The notes under the pieces: model-generated
Seen by the model: the letters and a program-made list of their open reading frames with translations, nothing else
Told to the model about the DNA's origin: nothing
Database searches by the model: none
Part shown: in pieces, positions 15,112 to 22,348 of the stretch
Layout of the letters: every line of letters begins with the position of its first letter
Position numbering within the stretch: position 1 is the stretch's first letter
Assembly: GCA_943356675.1 (NCBI GenBank)
Contig: CALRFQ010000005.1
Coordinates: forward strand, 1-51,257
Length of the DNA: 51,257 nt
DNA from: Candidatus Nomurabacteria bacterium
GTDB lineage: Bacteria > Patescibacteriota > Minisyncoccia > Phycocordibacterales > UBA9973
Direction: 5' to 3'
Program-made: the position numbers and the translations under genes

Positions 15112-15465
15112 ATGGAAAATTATAAAAACAAACTAATAGAAGAGAAGGCATTAATCGAGAGTGAGCTTGGGGGAGTAGCCATCAAGCACGAAGAAACTGG
15201 CGTTTGGGAAGCAAAGCCAGTGGAAGAGACTTACACAGAAGCTGATGAGAATGACCAAGCAGATAGAACAGAGGATTACGAAGAGCGCTCTGCCTTAGTA
15301 AACACGCTCGGAGACAGACTAAATGATGTACTTGCATCACTTGCAGACATTGAATCTGGAAAGTTTGGAACTTGCACAGTTTGCGGAATGAAGATTGAGG
15401 AAGACCGCCTAGAGGCAAACCCCGCAGCTCGCACATGCAAAACTTGCATGAATAAGGTTAACTAG
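15112..15465 (+). CDS. DksA/TraR-family C4 zinc-finger protein
   Basis: A 117-residue protein with a long helical N-terminal half (coiled-coil-like, with the acidic YTEADENDQADRTEDYEERS) and a C-terminal C4 zinc finger: C88 and C91 (CTVCG), C109 and C112 (CKTC). This is the DksA/TraR layout; such proteins enter the RNA polymerase secondary channel and adjust initiation, often with ppGpp. The length is between TraR and DksA, and the coiled-coil tip acidic residues cannot be assigned with certainty. The promoter predicts a leaderless transcript. Transcription ends in the T-run that follows structured element D1. Confidence 0.85.
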   Translation: MENYKNKLIEEKALIESELGGVAIKHEETGVWEAKPVEETYTEADENDQADRTEDYEERSALVNTLGDRLNDVLASLADIESGKFGTCTVCGMKIEEDRLEANPAARTCKTCMNKVN

Positions 15466-15481
15466 TTTATTAATAAAAAAT

Positions 15482-15589
15482 GAGAATAGTTCTTGAAGAG
15501 GGGCTGGCGCAGGACGACGGTCCGAGCGCTGAGCAAATTTTTAGCAAAAAATTATGCGGACCCTCTGAGAGAAGCTATTCTCTTTTTTT
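15482..15589 (+). repeat. Structured element copy D1, also acting as a terminator
   Basis: Closing stem GAGAATAG (15482-15489)/CTATTCTC (15575-15582), GAGGG/CCCTC, short hairpin GGAC-GACG-GTCC (15512-15523), and an AT-rich hairpin closed by GGTCCG/CGGACC around GCAAATTTTT...AAAAATTATGC. It is followed directly by TTTTTTT (15583-15589) and preceded by AAAAAAT, so the closed structure has the form of a rho-independent terminator for the DksA-like gene. Homologous to copy C2; the T.G pair of C2 is C-G here. Confidence 0.8.
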
Positions 15590-15597
15590 ATTTAAGT

Positions 15598-15716
15598 AAA
15601 TTACCCTTGGTATAACTTTTCTTGGAGTACGACGTATTTTTCTGGTGAAAAATCGTCTCCTACTCGGCGCGTCCACCTCCGTAAGCCTCCAGAAAAGTTA
15701 CACCTACGTGCAATTT
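15598..15716 (-). repeat. Structured element copy D2 (right half of a mirror-image pair)
   Basis: Read on the minus strand it matches copies A and C1: GGTGTAACTTTTC/GAAAAGTTATACC outer stem, linker GAGGCTTACGGA, short hairpin GGTG-GACG-CGCC (plus-strand 15666-15677) and hairpin GAGTA...ACG.ATTTTTC-ACCA-GAAAAAT.CGT...TACTC. The third pair of the short stem is T.G, intermediate between T-A in copy A and C-G in C1. The long hairpin differs from A/C1 at several positions yet stays paired. Confidence 0.85.
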
Positions 15717-15739
15717 GTTTGGTAAATAAGATTTTGTAG

Positions 15740-15745
15740 TATAAT
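15740..15745 (+). promoter_or_regulatory. -10 element of comM, leaderless geometry
   Basis: TATAAT ends 6 nt before the ATG at 15752. Confidence 0.6.
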
Positions 15746-15751
15746 AATTAT

Positions 15752-17323
15752 ATGTCGTTCTCGAGAGTTTATGCGGCACAACCTCATATGCTGAAAGGGA
15801 AGGTGGTTACCGTTGAAGTGGATATTACAAAAGGCACACTTCACGCTTTTACAATGGTAGGACTTCCAGACAAGGCAGTCGACGAAGCGAAGGACCGCAT
15901 GAGCTCCGCGCTCAAGAACTCTGGCTTCAATTCTCCTAAGAATCAAAATCAAAAAATAGTTATTTCACTTTCGCCCGCAGACCTGAAAAAGGAAGGGGCG
16001 TATTTTGATTTGGCTATCGCGCTCTCGTATTTACTATCTGCTGAAGATATAGACTTCAATCCTGAAGGCCGAATTTTCCTCGGAGAACTTTCACTAAACG
16101 GTGAGCTACGTCCTATCAAGGGAGTGCTCCCACTCACTCAAGCTGCGAAGAGGGAAGGCTATAAAGAAATCTTTGTACCGAAAGCAAATGCAGAGGAAGC
16201 AGCACTCGTGGATGGCATCACCGTATACGGTGCAAATACTCTAAAGGAAGTGGTGGACCATATTTATAAAATTAAATATGACAAAAAGGGAAACCCCTTG
16301 GAACCTGAGAGAGCGAAAATAATTCCCCAACCCAAAACTCAAATACTAAAGAAAGATAAAATTCACACCATCGACTTCTCTGACATTCGTGGGCAAGAGG
16401 GAGCAAAGAGAGGATTAGAAATTGCTGCAGCCGGTGGGCACAACATCGCAATGTCAGGACCACCCGGCACTGGGAAGACGATGCTCGCTCGCGTGTTCTC
16501 ACACATTCTGCCAGACTTAGCTAATGATGACATTTTAGAAGTGACCGGCATCCACTCCATAGTCGGAATGCTTGAAGATAATTTAATTACAGAATCTCCA
16601 TTCCGCTCTCCTCACCACACTGCAAGTTATGTGGCGATGATAGGTGGCGGAGCAAATCCGAAGCCAGGGGAAGTGACCCTCGCACACAAAGGTGTGCTCT
16701 TCCTCGACGAATTCCCAGAATTTGAAAAAAGAGTGCTTGAAGCACTACGCCAACCACTTGAAGATAATGTGGTTTCCATTTCACGTGCACGAGGCTCGGC
16801 ACTCTTCCCATCAAACTTCATCCTCGTCGCTGCAATGAACCCTTGCCCATGTGGCAATAAAGGCAACAAGCAGAAAGCTTGCATCTGTAAGCAAATGGAC
16901 CTCGATAGATATGCGAGGAAAATTTCCGGTCCAATAATAGACCGCATCGATATCTGGGTCACAGTAGGGGCAGTGGACTACGACAAACTTTCAAGCACCG
17001 AAACGCACGGAGAAAAGACAGAAAGAATAAAGGAGAGGGTAATGCGAGCAAGAAATATTCAAGAGAAAAGATTTAAGAGTGCCACAAGAGTTTTGAAAAC
17101 AAATAGTGAAATGAATGTAAAAGAATTAAATACTTTCGCGCCACTCGCAGATGATGTGAAAAATTTGTTAAACCAAAGTGCAGAAAGATTACAACTCTCC
17201 GCCCGCGCCTACCACCGCGTCATCAAGCTCGCCCGCACAATAGCCGACCTCGAATCCGCCGAGCATATTTCCTCTTCTCACATTCTCGAAGCACTACAAT
17301 ATAGACCAAGAGTTAATCAATAA
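15752..17323 (+). CDS. comM: YifB/ComM-family Mg-chelatase-like AAA+ ATPase
   Basis: A 523-residue protein with an N-terminal Lon-protease-like domain (1-175: MVGLPDKAVDEAKDR and KIVISLSPADLKKEG), an AAA+ domain with Walker A GPPGTGKT at 236-243 and Walker B LFLDEF, a four-cysteine insert (CPCGNKGNKQKACIC), and the C-terminal Mg_chelatase_C helical domain (QLSARAYHRVIKLARTIADL). ComM is a hexameric helicase that promotes branch migration during integration of transformed DNA. CPR bacteria commonly retain competence-type functions, so uptake of host or environmental DNA is the likely context, though no other competence gene is in the window. Full length. Confidence 0.93.
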   Translation: MSFSRVYAAQPHMLKGKVVTVEVDITKGTLHAFTMVGLPDKAVDEAKDRMSSALKNSGFNSPKNQNQKIVISLSPADLKKEGAYFDLAIALSYLLSAEDIDFNPEGRIFLGELSLNGELRPIKGVLPLTQAAKREGYKEIFVPKANAEEAALVDGITVYGANTLKEVVDHIYKIKYDKKGNPLEPERAKIIPQPKTQILKKDKIHTIDFSDIRGQEGAKRGLEIAAAGGHNIAMSGPPGTGKTMLARVFSHILPDLANDDILEVTGIHSIVGMLEDNLITESPFRSPHHTASYVAMIGGGANPKPGEVTLAHKGVLFLDEFPEFEKRVLEALRQPLEDNVVSISRARGSALFPSNFILVAAMNPCPCGNKGNKQKACICKQMDLDRYARKISGPIIDRIDIWVTVGAVDYDKLSSTETHGEKTERIKERVMRARNIQEKRFKSATRVLKTNSEMNVKELNTFAPLADDVKNLLNQSAERLQLSARAYHRVIKLARTIADLESAEHISSSHILEALQYRPRVNQ

Positions 17324-17347
17324 TTAATACAATATCTATAACCAACA

Positions 17348-17372
17348 TAAGCGATAGCATACTATGAGTATA
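17348..17372 (+). repeat. Upstream copy of a 25-bp direct repeat
   Basis: TAAGCGATAGCATAC (17348-17362) then TATGAGTATA. It overlaps the start codon (17364) of the PaaX/Cas2-like gene. The second copy is at 17858-17882. Confidence 0.7.
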
Positions 17373-17807
17373 ACTGAAAAAATCTTAATACTTCTAGCTA
17401 CACCTAAGTATCGATATAAAGGTGTACCAGTTAATTGTTTTGGTATGACTGTTTTCAATGAATACAAAAAACAATCAGTAAAAAATACTTTCTCAAAATT
17501 AAACACAAGTAATTATATATCAAGATCGGAAGGTAATTATATGATTACTCCAAACGGAGAAAAGTATTTAAATAAAAGGAATAAATTTTTAAAAACATTT
17601 AATTCACCTTTTAAAAATAACTCAGAAAGAAATCTACTCGTTCTATTTGATATAACTGAGGGAAGAAAAATAGAGAGGGAATGGTTAAGGAGACACCTAA
17701 GAAAATTTGATTATCATATGATCCAAAGAAGTGTGTGGGTTGGACCTTCACCATTACCAAAGGAATTTATATCGTATATTAAAAAGTTAAACTTGAAGAT
17801 TCAATAA
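17364..17807 (+). CDS. Winged-helix protein with a PaaX/Cas2-like C-terminal domain
   Basis: A 147-residue protein. Residues 1-75 form a winged-helix-like segment ending in YMITPNGEKYL. Residues 88-147 carry a ferredoxin-like pattern, NLLVLFDITEGRKIEREWLR then HMIQRSVWVGPSPLPKEF, that resembles Cas2 (VxYDI...R..L...G...Q.SV) and the C-terminal part of PaaX regulators. No CRISPR array or other cas gene is near, so a DNA-binding regulator is more likely than a spacer integrase. The gene lies between two copies of a 25-bp direct repeat, one over its start and one just downstream. They may be operators for autoregulation. Lower GC content than the ComM gene before it. No Shine-Dalgarno. Confidence 0.7.
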   Translation: MSITEKILILLATPKYRYKGVPVNCFGMTVFNEYKKQSVKNTFSKLNTSNYISRSEGNYMITPNGEKYLNKRNKFLKTFNSPFKNNSERNLLVLFDITEGRKIEREWLRRHLRKFDYHMIQRSVWVGPSPLPKEFISYIKKLNLKIQ

Positions 17808-17850
17808 AAACTTTCAAGCTGGCAAAACCATATACGATTAAGAGATAGTA

Positions 17851-17889
17851 CTCATAGTAAGCGATAGCATACATTGAGTATACTATGAT
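17851..17889 (+). repeat. Downstream copy of the 25-bp direct repeat inside an inverted repeat
   Basis: TAAGCGATAGCATAC (17858-17872) then ATTGAGTATA (17873-17882). Around it TCATAGTA and TACTATGA form an 8-bp inverted repeat. It lies between the PaaX/Cas2-like gene and the convergent TrmB gene. It may be an operator or a structured 3' end. Confidence 0.65.
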
Positions 17890-17907
17890 GGAAACAAGGG
17901 AGGTAGA

Positions 17908-18681
17908 TTAAATTTCTTTTTCGAGGCGTTTGGCTTCGGCCCAAGCGAGCTCGTAGATCTTTTTCATTGCGTCGGCAATCTCACTACTTTCAATAATTAT
18001 TCCTAGCTTCTCACGCCATGATGCAATCATAACTTTGTTATCATAAATATTTATTTCAGGATGAAAGCCAAATGAATCTGGAACTATGACTGATTCACGC
18101 TTCTCTTCTTTATCTAGGCTTGCACGCTCTTGAGCCTCAGGTGAATTCGGAAAAATTGCGCGGATTGGTATTCCTTTCTTTGCACGGCGCTTATAATACT
18201 CTGGGAAATAGTGGGGAAGTGTCGGTTCTATATCCTCTACACTCGCATAAGCAAGAATCGTTTCATGAGAGCTTAAAGTATCTTCATACACTTTTTGTAA
18301 TCCATCTTTGCCTTCATAAAATTTAATCTTTGGGCGATTATCTTTATTGTGTAATGACACAAGCTCGGGGATAATTTCTTTCGCCTTTCTCAAGGCAGAA
18401 TTATATTCAGCAATCTTTTCTTCTAAGATCATTTCAATATTCTCTGGTGATTCTGCAGTGTATTCCTGCTTTGGCTCTTTACCAGAAGTGCGCACCAATT
18501 TTTTCAGCTCAAGTGATGCCAGCACGTGATAGGCAGTAGGGCGGTTAATTCCAGCTTTACGTGCAATCTGTGTTACCGTGCCTTTACCTAATTCGAGTAA
18601 TGCTAAATAGACTTCAATTTCCTTTTCAGAGAAGCCAATAGTAAGCAAATTTCTTTTAGTATCAAACTGAGTGTTTATCAT
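17908..18681 (-). CDS. TrmB-family transcriptional regulator
   Basis: A 257-residue protein with an N-terminal TrmB winged helix (residues 12-65: FSEKEIEVYLALLELGKGTV, INRPTAYHVLASLELKKLV), a helical dimerisation linker (about 78-112), and an effector-like domain (KIKFYEGKDGLQKVYEDTLS, KLGIIIESSEIADAMKKIYE). TrmB proteins sense sugars in archaea; in CPR many such proteins are of unknown ligand. It has a near-perfect divergent promoter, and the short intergenic region to the radical SAM gene holds a TTTGT/ACAAA inverted pair (18709-18730) overlapping its own -35, a possible autoregulatory operator. Paralogous to the truncated gene at 2-685. Confidence 0.87.
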   Translation of the reverse strand: MINTQFDTKRNLLTIGFSEKEIEVYLALLELGKGTVTQIARKAGINRPTAYHVLASLELKKLVRTSGKEPKQEYTAESPENIEMILEEKIAEYNSALRKAKEIIPELVSLHNKDNRPKIKFYEGKDGLQKVYEDTLSSHETILAYASVEDIEPTLPHYFPEYYKRRAKKGIPIRAIFPNSPEAQERASLDKEEKRESVIVPDSFGFHPEINIYDNKVMIASWREKLGIIIESSEIADAMKKIYELAWAEAKRLEKEI

Positions 18682-18687
18682 AAATCC

Positions 18688-18716
18688 ATTGTATTCTAAA
18701 AGCCATACTTTGTCAA
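18688..18716 (-). promoter_or_regulatory. Near-consensus promoter of the TrmB gene, leaderless
   Basis: On the minus strand TTGACA (18711-18716), exactly 17 bp, TACAAT (18688-18693), then 6 nt to the ATG at 18681. This is the clearest example of the leaderless arrangement in the window. Confidence 0.85.
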
Positions 18717-18795
18717 CCTATATCAACAAAATTTAAGTATAATACAAAATACCTTATTTTATATAGTTAAAATTATATCTTTTCGTTCTAAACAC

Positions 18796-18823
18796 TTGAC
18801 AATATGTTATATTTTGCTATAAT
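18796..18823 (+). promoter_or_regulatory. Consensus promoter of the radical SAM gene
   Basis: TTGACA (18796-18801), a 16-bp spacer ending TGC, then TATAAT (18818-18823), divergent from the TrmB promoter. It lies 25 nt before the TTG at 18849. Confidence 0.85.
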
Positions 18824-18848
18824 ATGTACAAATTAAATTATTTAAAAA

Positions 18849-20594
18849 TTGAAATCTAGGACAAACCATCCAAAAAATGCAAAGAAAACAATACAGGGTA
18901 TTGGAATACTTGCGATCATTATTCTAGTAATAATGAGTAGTCTACAATTCAGAACTATATCAGTTTTAGAATTTGATGAATACACTAACAACGCTGGGAG
19001 TATTAGCCCTAACTATTGGGTTTTACCAGACGGTAAACAAATTAAACTCCTTACTGGAGAAACAAGAACAATCGAAGGATTTGATTTCTGTGTAATGCAT
19101 GACTATCTAGATTTGGTAGGGATGCACAAATACATAGAGAGAAAACTACCAGCAAAGAAAGAAACAAGGATTAGCTTAAAATTATCAGAATTTACTAAGC
19201 CTGAAAAATTTATTTGTGGAACATTGCCATTCGCTCGACCAAAAAGAATCAGATTGATTCAACCATCCTATCCTTATGGTAAAAAGCAAACTTATTTAGG
19301 AGGAACATTGGTAACCGTAGCGTCACAACTTGAAGCCATTGGTTATGAAGTTGAAATTCTAGACATGAACATTAATGAGTTCTACTCTTTAGAATTGGAA
19401 AGGGGGCAATTTATTGGAATCACAATTTTGGGTGCACCTTACATACCAAAAGTTATTGTGTACGCAGAGGTACTTAAGCGCCAAGGGCATACTGTTTTAA
19501 TTGGTGGTCAAGGAATTGAAGGTTTTAGTAATGAACAATTTAAAAGTTTATTTGGTGAAACCGCAATTCAGATTACAAATGATAATGATTTACTAAGTGC
19601 TCTGGGAGAAAAAGATAATACACTTCCACATACATATGACGTTTCTTTAATAAATGTATTATCTAAAATAGATAAAAGACTATTAAAACATTATCTCTCT
19701 CATGAAATGACAATGGTAATGTCTCAAGGTTGTCACTTCAAGTGTGCTTTCTGCGCTGCAAGAAAAAGTAGGGTAGAACAGTTCAAATCAATTGTGTGTT
19801 TTGGAAAAGACATGCGGTTCCTCGCACAATCAGCAAAAGATTTCGAAATTAGTGAATTGAATTTCTATGCAACCTCTTTAGACTTTTTCCAAAACCCAAA
19901 AACTGTTTTTAAATATCTTGAACTTCTCAGAACTATCCAGCAAGAGACAGGAGTAAAATTTAAGATTCGTTGTTTAAGTTGCACTCCTTCATTCATTAAT
20001 GCTGTTCATTTGATAGGTGTAGAAAATTTTAAGCATCTGATGGTAAGTTCAGGATTATGGTGCGTTGGGCTCGGTATTGATGGAGGAGATCCGACAATAT
20101 GGAAAGCTCAGAAAAAAAACCAAAACAGTATCAGCAAAAACAAGGATTCACTTGATTTAGCAAGGGAAGTAGGAATTCGAGCAGAAATTCTTATGATCAT
20201 GGGATTCCCCCAGGACAATATTAAGACATTATTTAAATGTGTGAGGGATTCAATTCGATATGCATGGCACTGGCCTAATACAATGCTTCGCCCATATCTT
20301 GCAAAAGAATTTGTTCCAGGAAATGATAGTTGGAAATCTGGTGGACCAATAGTAAACAGTTTTATTTCTGACCCTAAAAAGTTTTATAACTTAGACTTTT
20401 GCGCGGTTGGATCTAAAACAACTCATCCTAGATTTTGGCACAGAATGTGGAGCAATGCTTCATACCTAACCATAATCGGAATTCTAACTCCATTTGGTAG
20501 ATGTGTAACATCACCACTACTTCCACAAGGAAACGACGGCTGGTATGGCAAGTTCGCAAAATGGTTCAATAAAATTGTTCCTTTTGATAGGTAG
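18849..20594 (+). CDS. B12-binding-domain-type radical SAM protein with atypical N-terminus
   Basis: 581 residues from TTG 18849. A Rossmann-like region (about 137-260: KRIRLIQPSYPYGKKQTYLG, GITILGAPYIPKVIVYAEVL, TVLIGGQGIEGFS) corresponds to the cobalamin-binding-like domain of this superfamily, but the DxHxxG cobalamin motif is not visible, so B12 may not bind. The radical SAM core follows with the [4Fe-4S] cysteines C295, C299 and C302 (CHFKCAFC) and a downstream LGIDGGDPTIW segment. The reaction cannot be assigned. Residues 14-34 (TIQGIGILAIIILVIMSSLQ) look like a membrane anchor. Alternatively translation starts at the ATG inside it (about 18933, MSSLQFRTISV), which would remove the span. 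It stands alone between a consensus promoter and a terminator. Confidence 0.8.
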   Translation: MKSRTNHPKNAKKTIQGIGILAIIILVIMSSLQFRTISVLEFDEYTNNAGSISPNYWVLPDGKQIKLLTGETRTIEGFDFCVMHDYLDLVGMHKYIERKLPAKKETRISLKLSEFTKPEKFICGTLPFARPKRIRLIQPSYPYGKKQTYLGGTLVTVASQLEAIGYEVEILDMNINEFYSLELERGQFIGITILGAPYIPKVIVYAEVLKRQGHTVLIGGQGIEGFSNEQFKSLFGETAIQITNDNDLLSALGEKDNTLPHTYDVSLINVLSKIDKRLLKHYLSHEMTMVMSQGCHFKCAFCAARKSRVEQFKSIVCFGKDMRFLAQSAKDFEISELNFYATSLDFFQNPKTVFKYLELLRTIQQETGVKFKIRCLSCTPSFINAVHLIGVENFKHLMVSSGLWCVGLGIDGGDPTIWKAQKKNQNSISKNKDSLDLAREVGIRAEILMIMGFPQDNIKTLFKCVRDSIRYAWHWPNTMLRPYLAKEFVPGNDSWKSGGPIVNSFISDPKKFYNLDFCAVGSKTTHPRFWHRMWSNASYLTIIGILTPFGRCVTSPLLPQGNDGWYGKFAKWFNKIVPFDR

Positions 20595-20604
20595 TTCTAA
20601 AATT

Positions 20605-20634
20605 AAAAACCCCTCGACATGTCGAGGGGTTTTT
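20605..20634. terminator. Bidirectional terminator
   Basis: A perfect palindrome: AAAAACCCCTCGAC and its complement around the centre at 20619/20620, giving T-runs in both directions. It lies between the convergent radical SAM and 20633-20947 genes. Confidence 0.95.
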
Positions 20635-20947
20635 ATCTTGGAGTGTGGGGAGCGGTTTCGGGAGTGATTAATTTGGGCTGAAGAGTTAGGGTCTCTTTTT
20701 TCTTGGCTTTCTTTTTCACGACTTTCTTCTTAACTACTGGCTTTTTCACCACGGGCTTCTTTACAGTATTCTGCGCTAGGACCACGGGCTTCTCTGGCAC
20801 TAGCACGATAGGTGCAACAGGTGGTGTAGAGATAAGTGCGCTATCTACTATCGGCTTTTCTTCTTTGGCTGAAAGTGCAAGAAAAGAGATTGGTATAGCG
20901 AGCGCTATAATAAATGAAGCTATAGAAATGTGACGAATTTTAATCAT
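20633..20947 (-). CDS. Small membrane-anchored Lys/Val/Pro-rich protein
   Basis: A 104-residue protein with an N-terminal hydrophobic segment (ISIASFIIALAIPISFLALS, residues 7-26), a Pro/Val-rich stretch and a strongly basic KKPVVKK repeat region (about 63-88). Its start overlaps the end of the M23/LysM gene by 8 nt, so the two are translationally coupled and probably work together at the envelope. Basic Pro-rich tails like this can bind cell wall polymers or anionic surfaces, but that is inference. No known domain. It ends at a strong bidirectional terminator. Confidence 0.7.
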   Translation of the reverse strand: MIKIRHISIASFIIALAIPISFLALSAKEEKPIVDSALISTPPVAPIVLVPEKPVVLAQNTVKKPVVKKPVVKKKVVKKKAKKKETLTLQPKLITPETAPHTPR

Positions 20948-22163
20948 GGAAGTCGGATGATGTGTTATTTACCTTTAAATCTTTAAAAGGATTAACTCCA
21001 CCGCGACGCTCAATATGAAGATGAGGTCCAGTAGAGTGCCCTGTAGAACCCACATAACCGATAAGATCACCTTGTTTCACTGTACTTCCTTGAACTGCAG
21101 TCACCTTACTCATATGTCCATACAAGCTTTGTGAACCATCTGCAAAGTTCTCCACTACATAAAGTCCATATCCACCGTTGTATCCACTACCTTTTGCAAT
21201 AAGAATATCACCGTCTGCGACTGCATATATAGGAGTACCCTTTGGGGCAGCTAAGTCTACACCATTAGCACCGTGAAGCTTTTGAGAAATCCTTCCTGAT
21301 CCAGCTGGGAATGGCCAAATGAAACCTTTCACTATCTGACCTGTAGGCTGACCATCCTTTTCAGGAGTGTCATTTACTATCACTGGCTTTGGAGTAGGCT
21401 TCTTTACGATTACTGGCTTTTCGATGAGAGCTGACTTACTTACACCTACGAGTACTATAGTATTACCAGCCTTTATATCACTCGCTTTATCGAGCACATT
21501 GTATTCTAGGATATCTGCAACACTAATTTTGTATTTCTTTGAGATGCTTTCAGCTGTGTCACCATTCTTCACTATATATAGTGCACCACTAAGAGGGATA
21601 ATAATGAGTGAAGTGCCTGGTTTCGTAAGATCTGCCTTATTTATATCACTGTTTGCGTAGACTATAGCTTGCCTTGTTACATTGAAAGCCTTAGCAATTG
21701 ATTCTAGGGTATCACCCTGCTTTACTAGGTAAACGTTAATCTTTACAGAGGAGGAAGAATAGCCATCTTTTGATAGGTCGGCTTCTGTGCCCATAGGACC
21801 CACCTTAGATTCGATAGCCTCATCACCCACAATAGTTACTGTTGGCGTTTCACTCATATTTTTAAGGTCTGTAGTTAGTGAAGGCTCTAGTGCACTGCCT
21901 GTCTGCACATTGTGAGTCTGCTCTGAGACAGGACCTATAGTAGTTACCTCAGAAGCATCAGCTCCTGTGCCAAAAATATCACCTATAAACGAGAAAAAAC
22001 CGGCGTGGGTCGTGAAAGGGGTGAATACTAGCATTGACGCAAAAGAAAATACAAAACAAGCCTTTAGTACTTGGCCTTTATAAAATAAGGTTATTTTAGA
22101 TAAAACGGCATTTCGTGACTGAATTACGCTCGTTGTATCCTTTTTAGGATTTTTGTTACTCAT
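20940..22163 (-). CDS. Murein hydrolase/activator: two LysM domains plus M23 peptidase
   Basis: A 407-residue envelope protein. A hydrophobic segment at 31-55 (FVFSFASMLVFTPFTTHAG) acts as signal or anchor. LysM1 spans about 145-190 (VYLVKQGDTLESIAKAFNV) and LysM2 about 195-239 (YIVKNGDTAESISKKYKIS); both bind peptidoglycan. A Pro-rich linker leads to the M23 domain at about 280-395 with likely zinc ligands H297, D303 and H383 (HLHIE) and catalytic-site residues H350 and H381. The ligand set looks complete, so it can be an active endopeptidase rather than an EnvC-like activator. In an episymbiont it could remodel its own wall or open the host wall. Its transcript appears to have a leader of about 60 nt. 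Confidence 0.92.
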   Translation of the reverse strand: MSNKNPKKDTTSVIQSRNAVLSKITLFYKGQVLKACFVFSFASMLVFTPFTTHAGFFSFIGDIFGTGADASEVTTIGPVSEQTHNVQTGSALEPSLTTDLKNMSETPTVTIVGDEAIESKVGPMGTEADLSKDGYSSSSVKINVYLVKQGDTLESIAKAFNVTRQAIVYANSDINKADLTKPGTSLIIIPLSGALYIVKNGDTAESISKKYKISVADILEYNVLDKASDIKAGNTIVLVGVSKSALIEKPVIVKKPTPKPVIVNDTPEKDGQPTGQIVKGFIWPFPAGSGRISQKLHGANGVDLAAPKGTPIYAVADGDILIAKGSGYNGGYGLYVVENFADGSQSLYGHMSKVTAVQGSTVKQGDLIGYVGSTGHSTGPHLHIERRGGVNPFKDLKVNNTSSDFHD

Positions 22164-22312
22164 GGGTTTTGGGGATAGACAGAGAAGGCTGTGAGCTAAG
22201 GAAATGTGCTTATTTTACTGATTTATACAGGTTTGACCCCTGTATCTATATAGCGTACCGCAACTCCTAGGCCAAGTCAACCCAGAAAGTGGATACGGGG
22301 TGGATAAAGAAA

Positions 22313-22342
22313 TTAGACGATTATAGCTATAGGTTGTATAAT
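22313..22342 (+). promoter_or_regulatory. Promoter of the 1089-residue protein gene, leaderless; fixes the start
   Basis: TTAGAC (22313-22318), 18 bp, TATAAT (22337-22342), then 6 nt to the ATG at 22349. The frame is open upstream to a GTG at 22289, but that start would lie before the promoter. Confidence 0.65.
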
Positions 22343-22348
22343 AAAAAT

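Noticed and set aside
17364-17807. CRISPR-Cas adaptation gene cas2
   Set aside because: Cas2-like fold only in the C-terminal half, fused to a winged helix; no cas1, no array and no effector genes in the window. The flanking 25-bp repeats occur only twice and are 510 bp apart.
22289-22348. GTG 22289 as start of the large protein
   Set aside because: It lies upstream of a TATAAT positioned for a start at ATG 22349, and the extra 20 residues add no feature.
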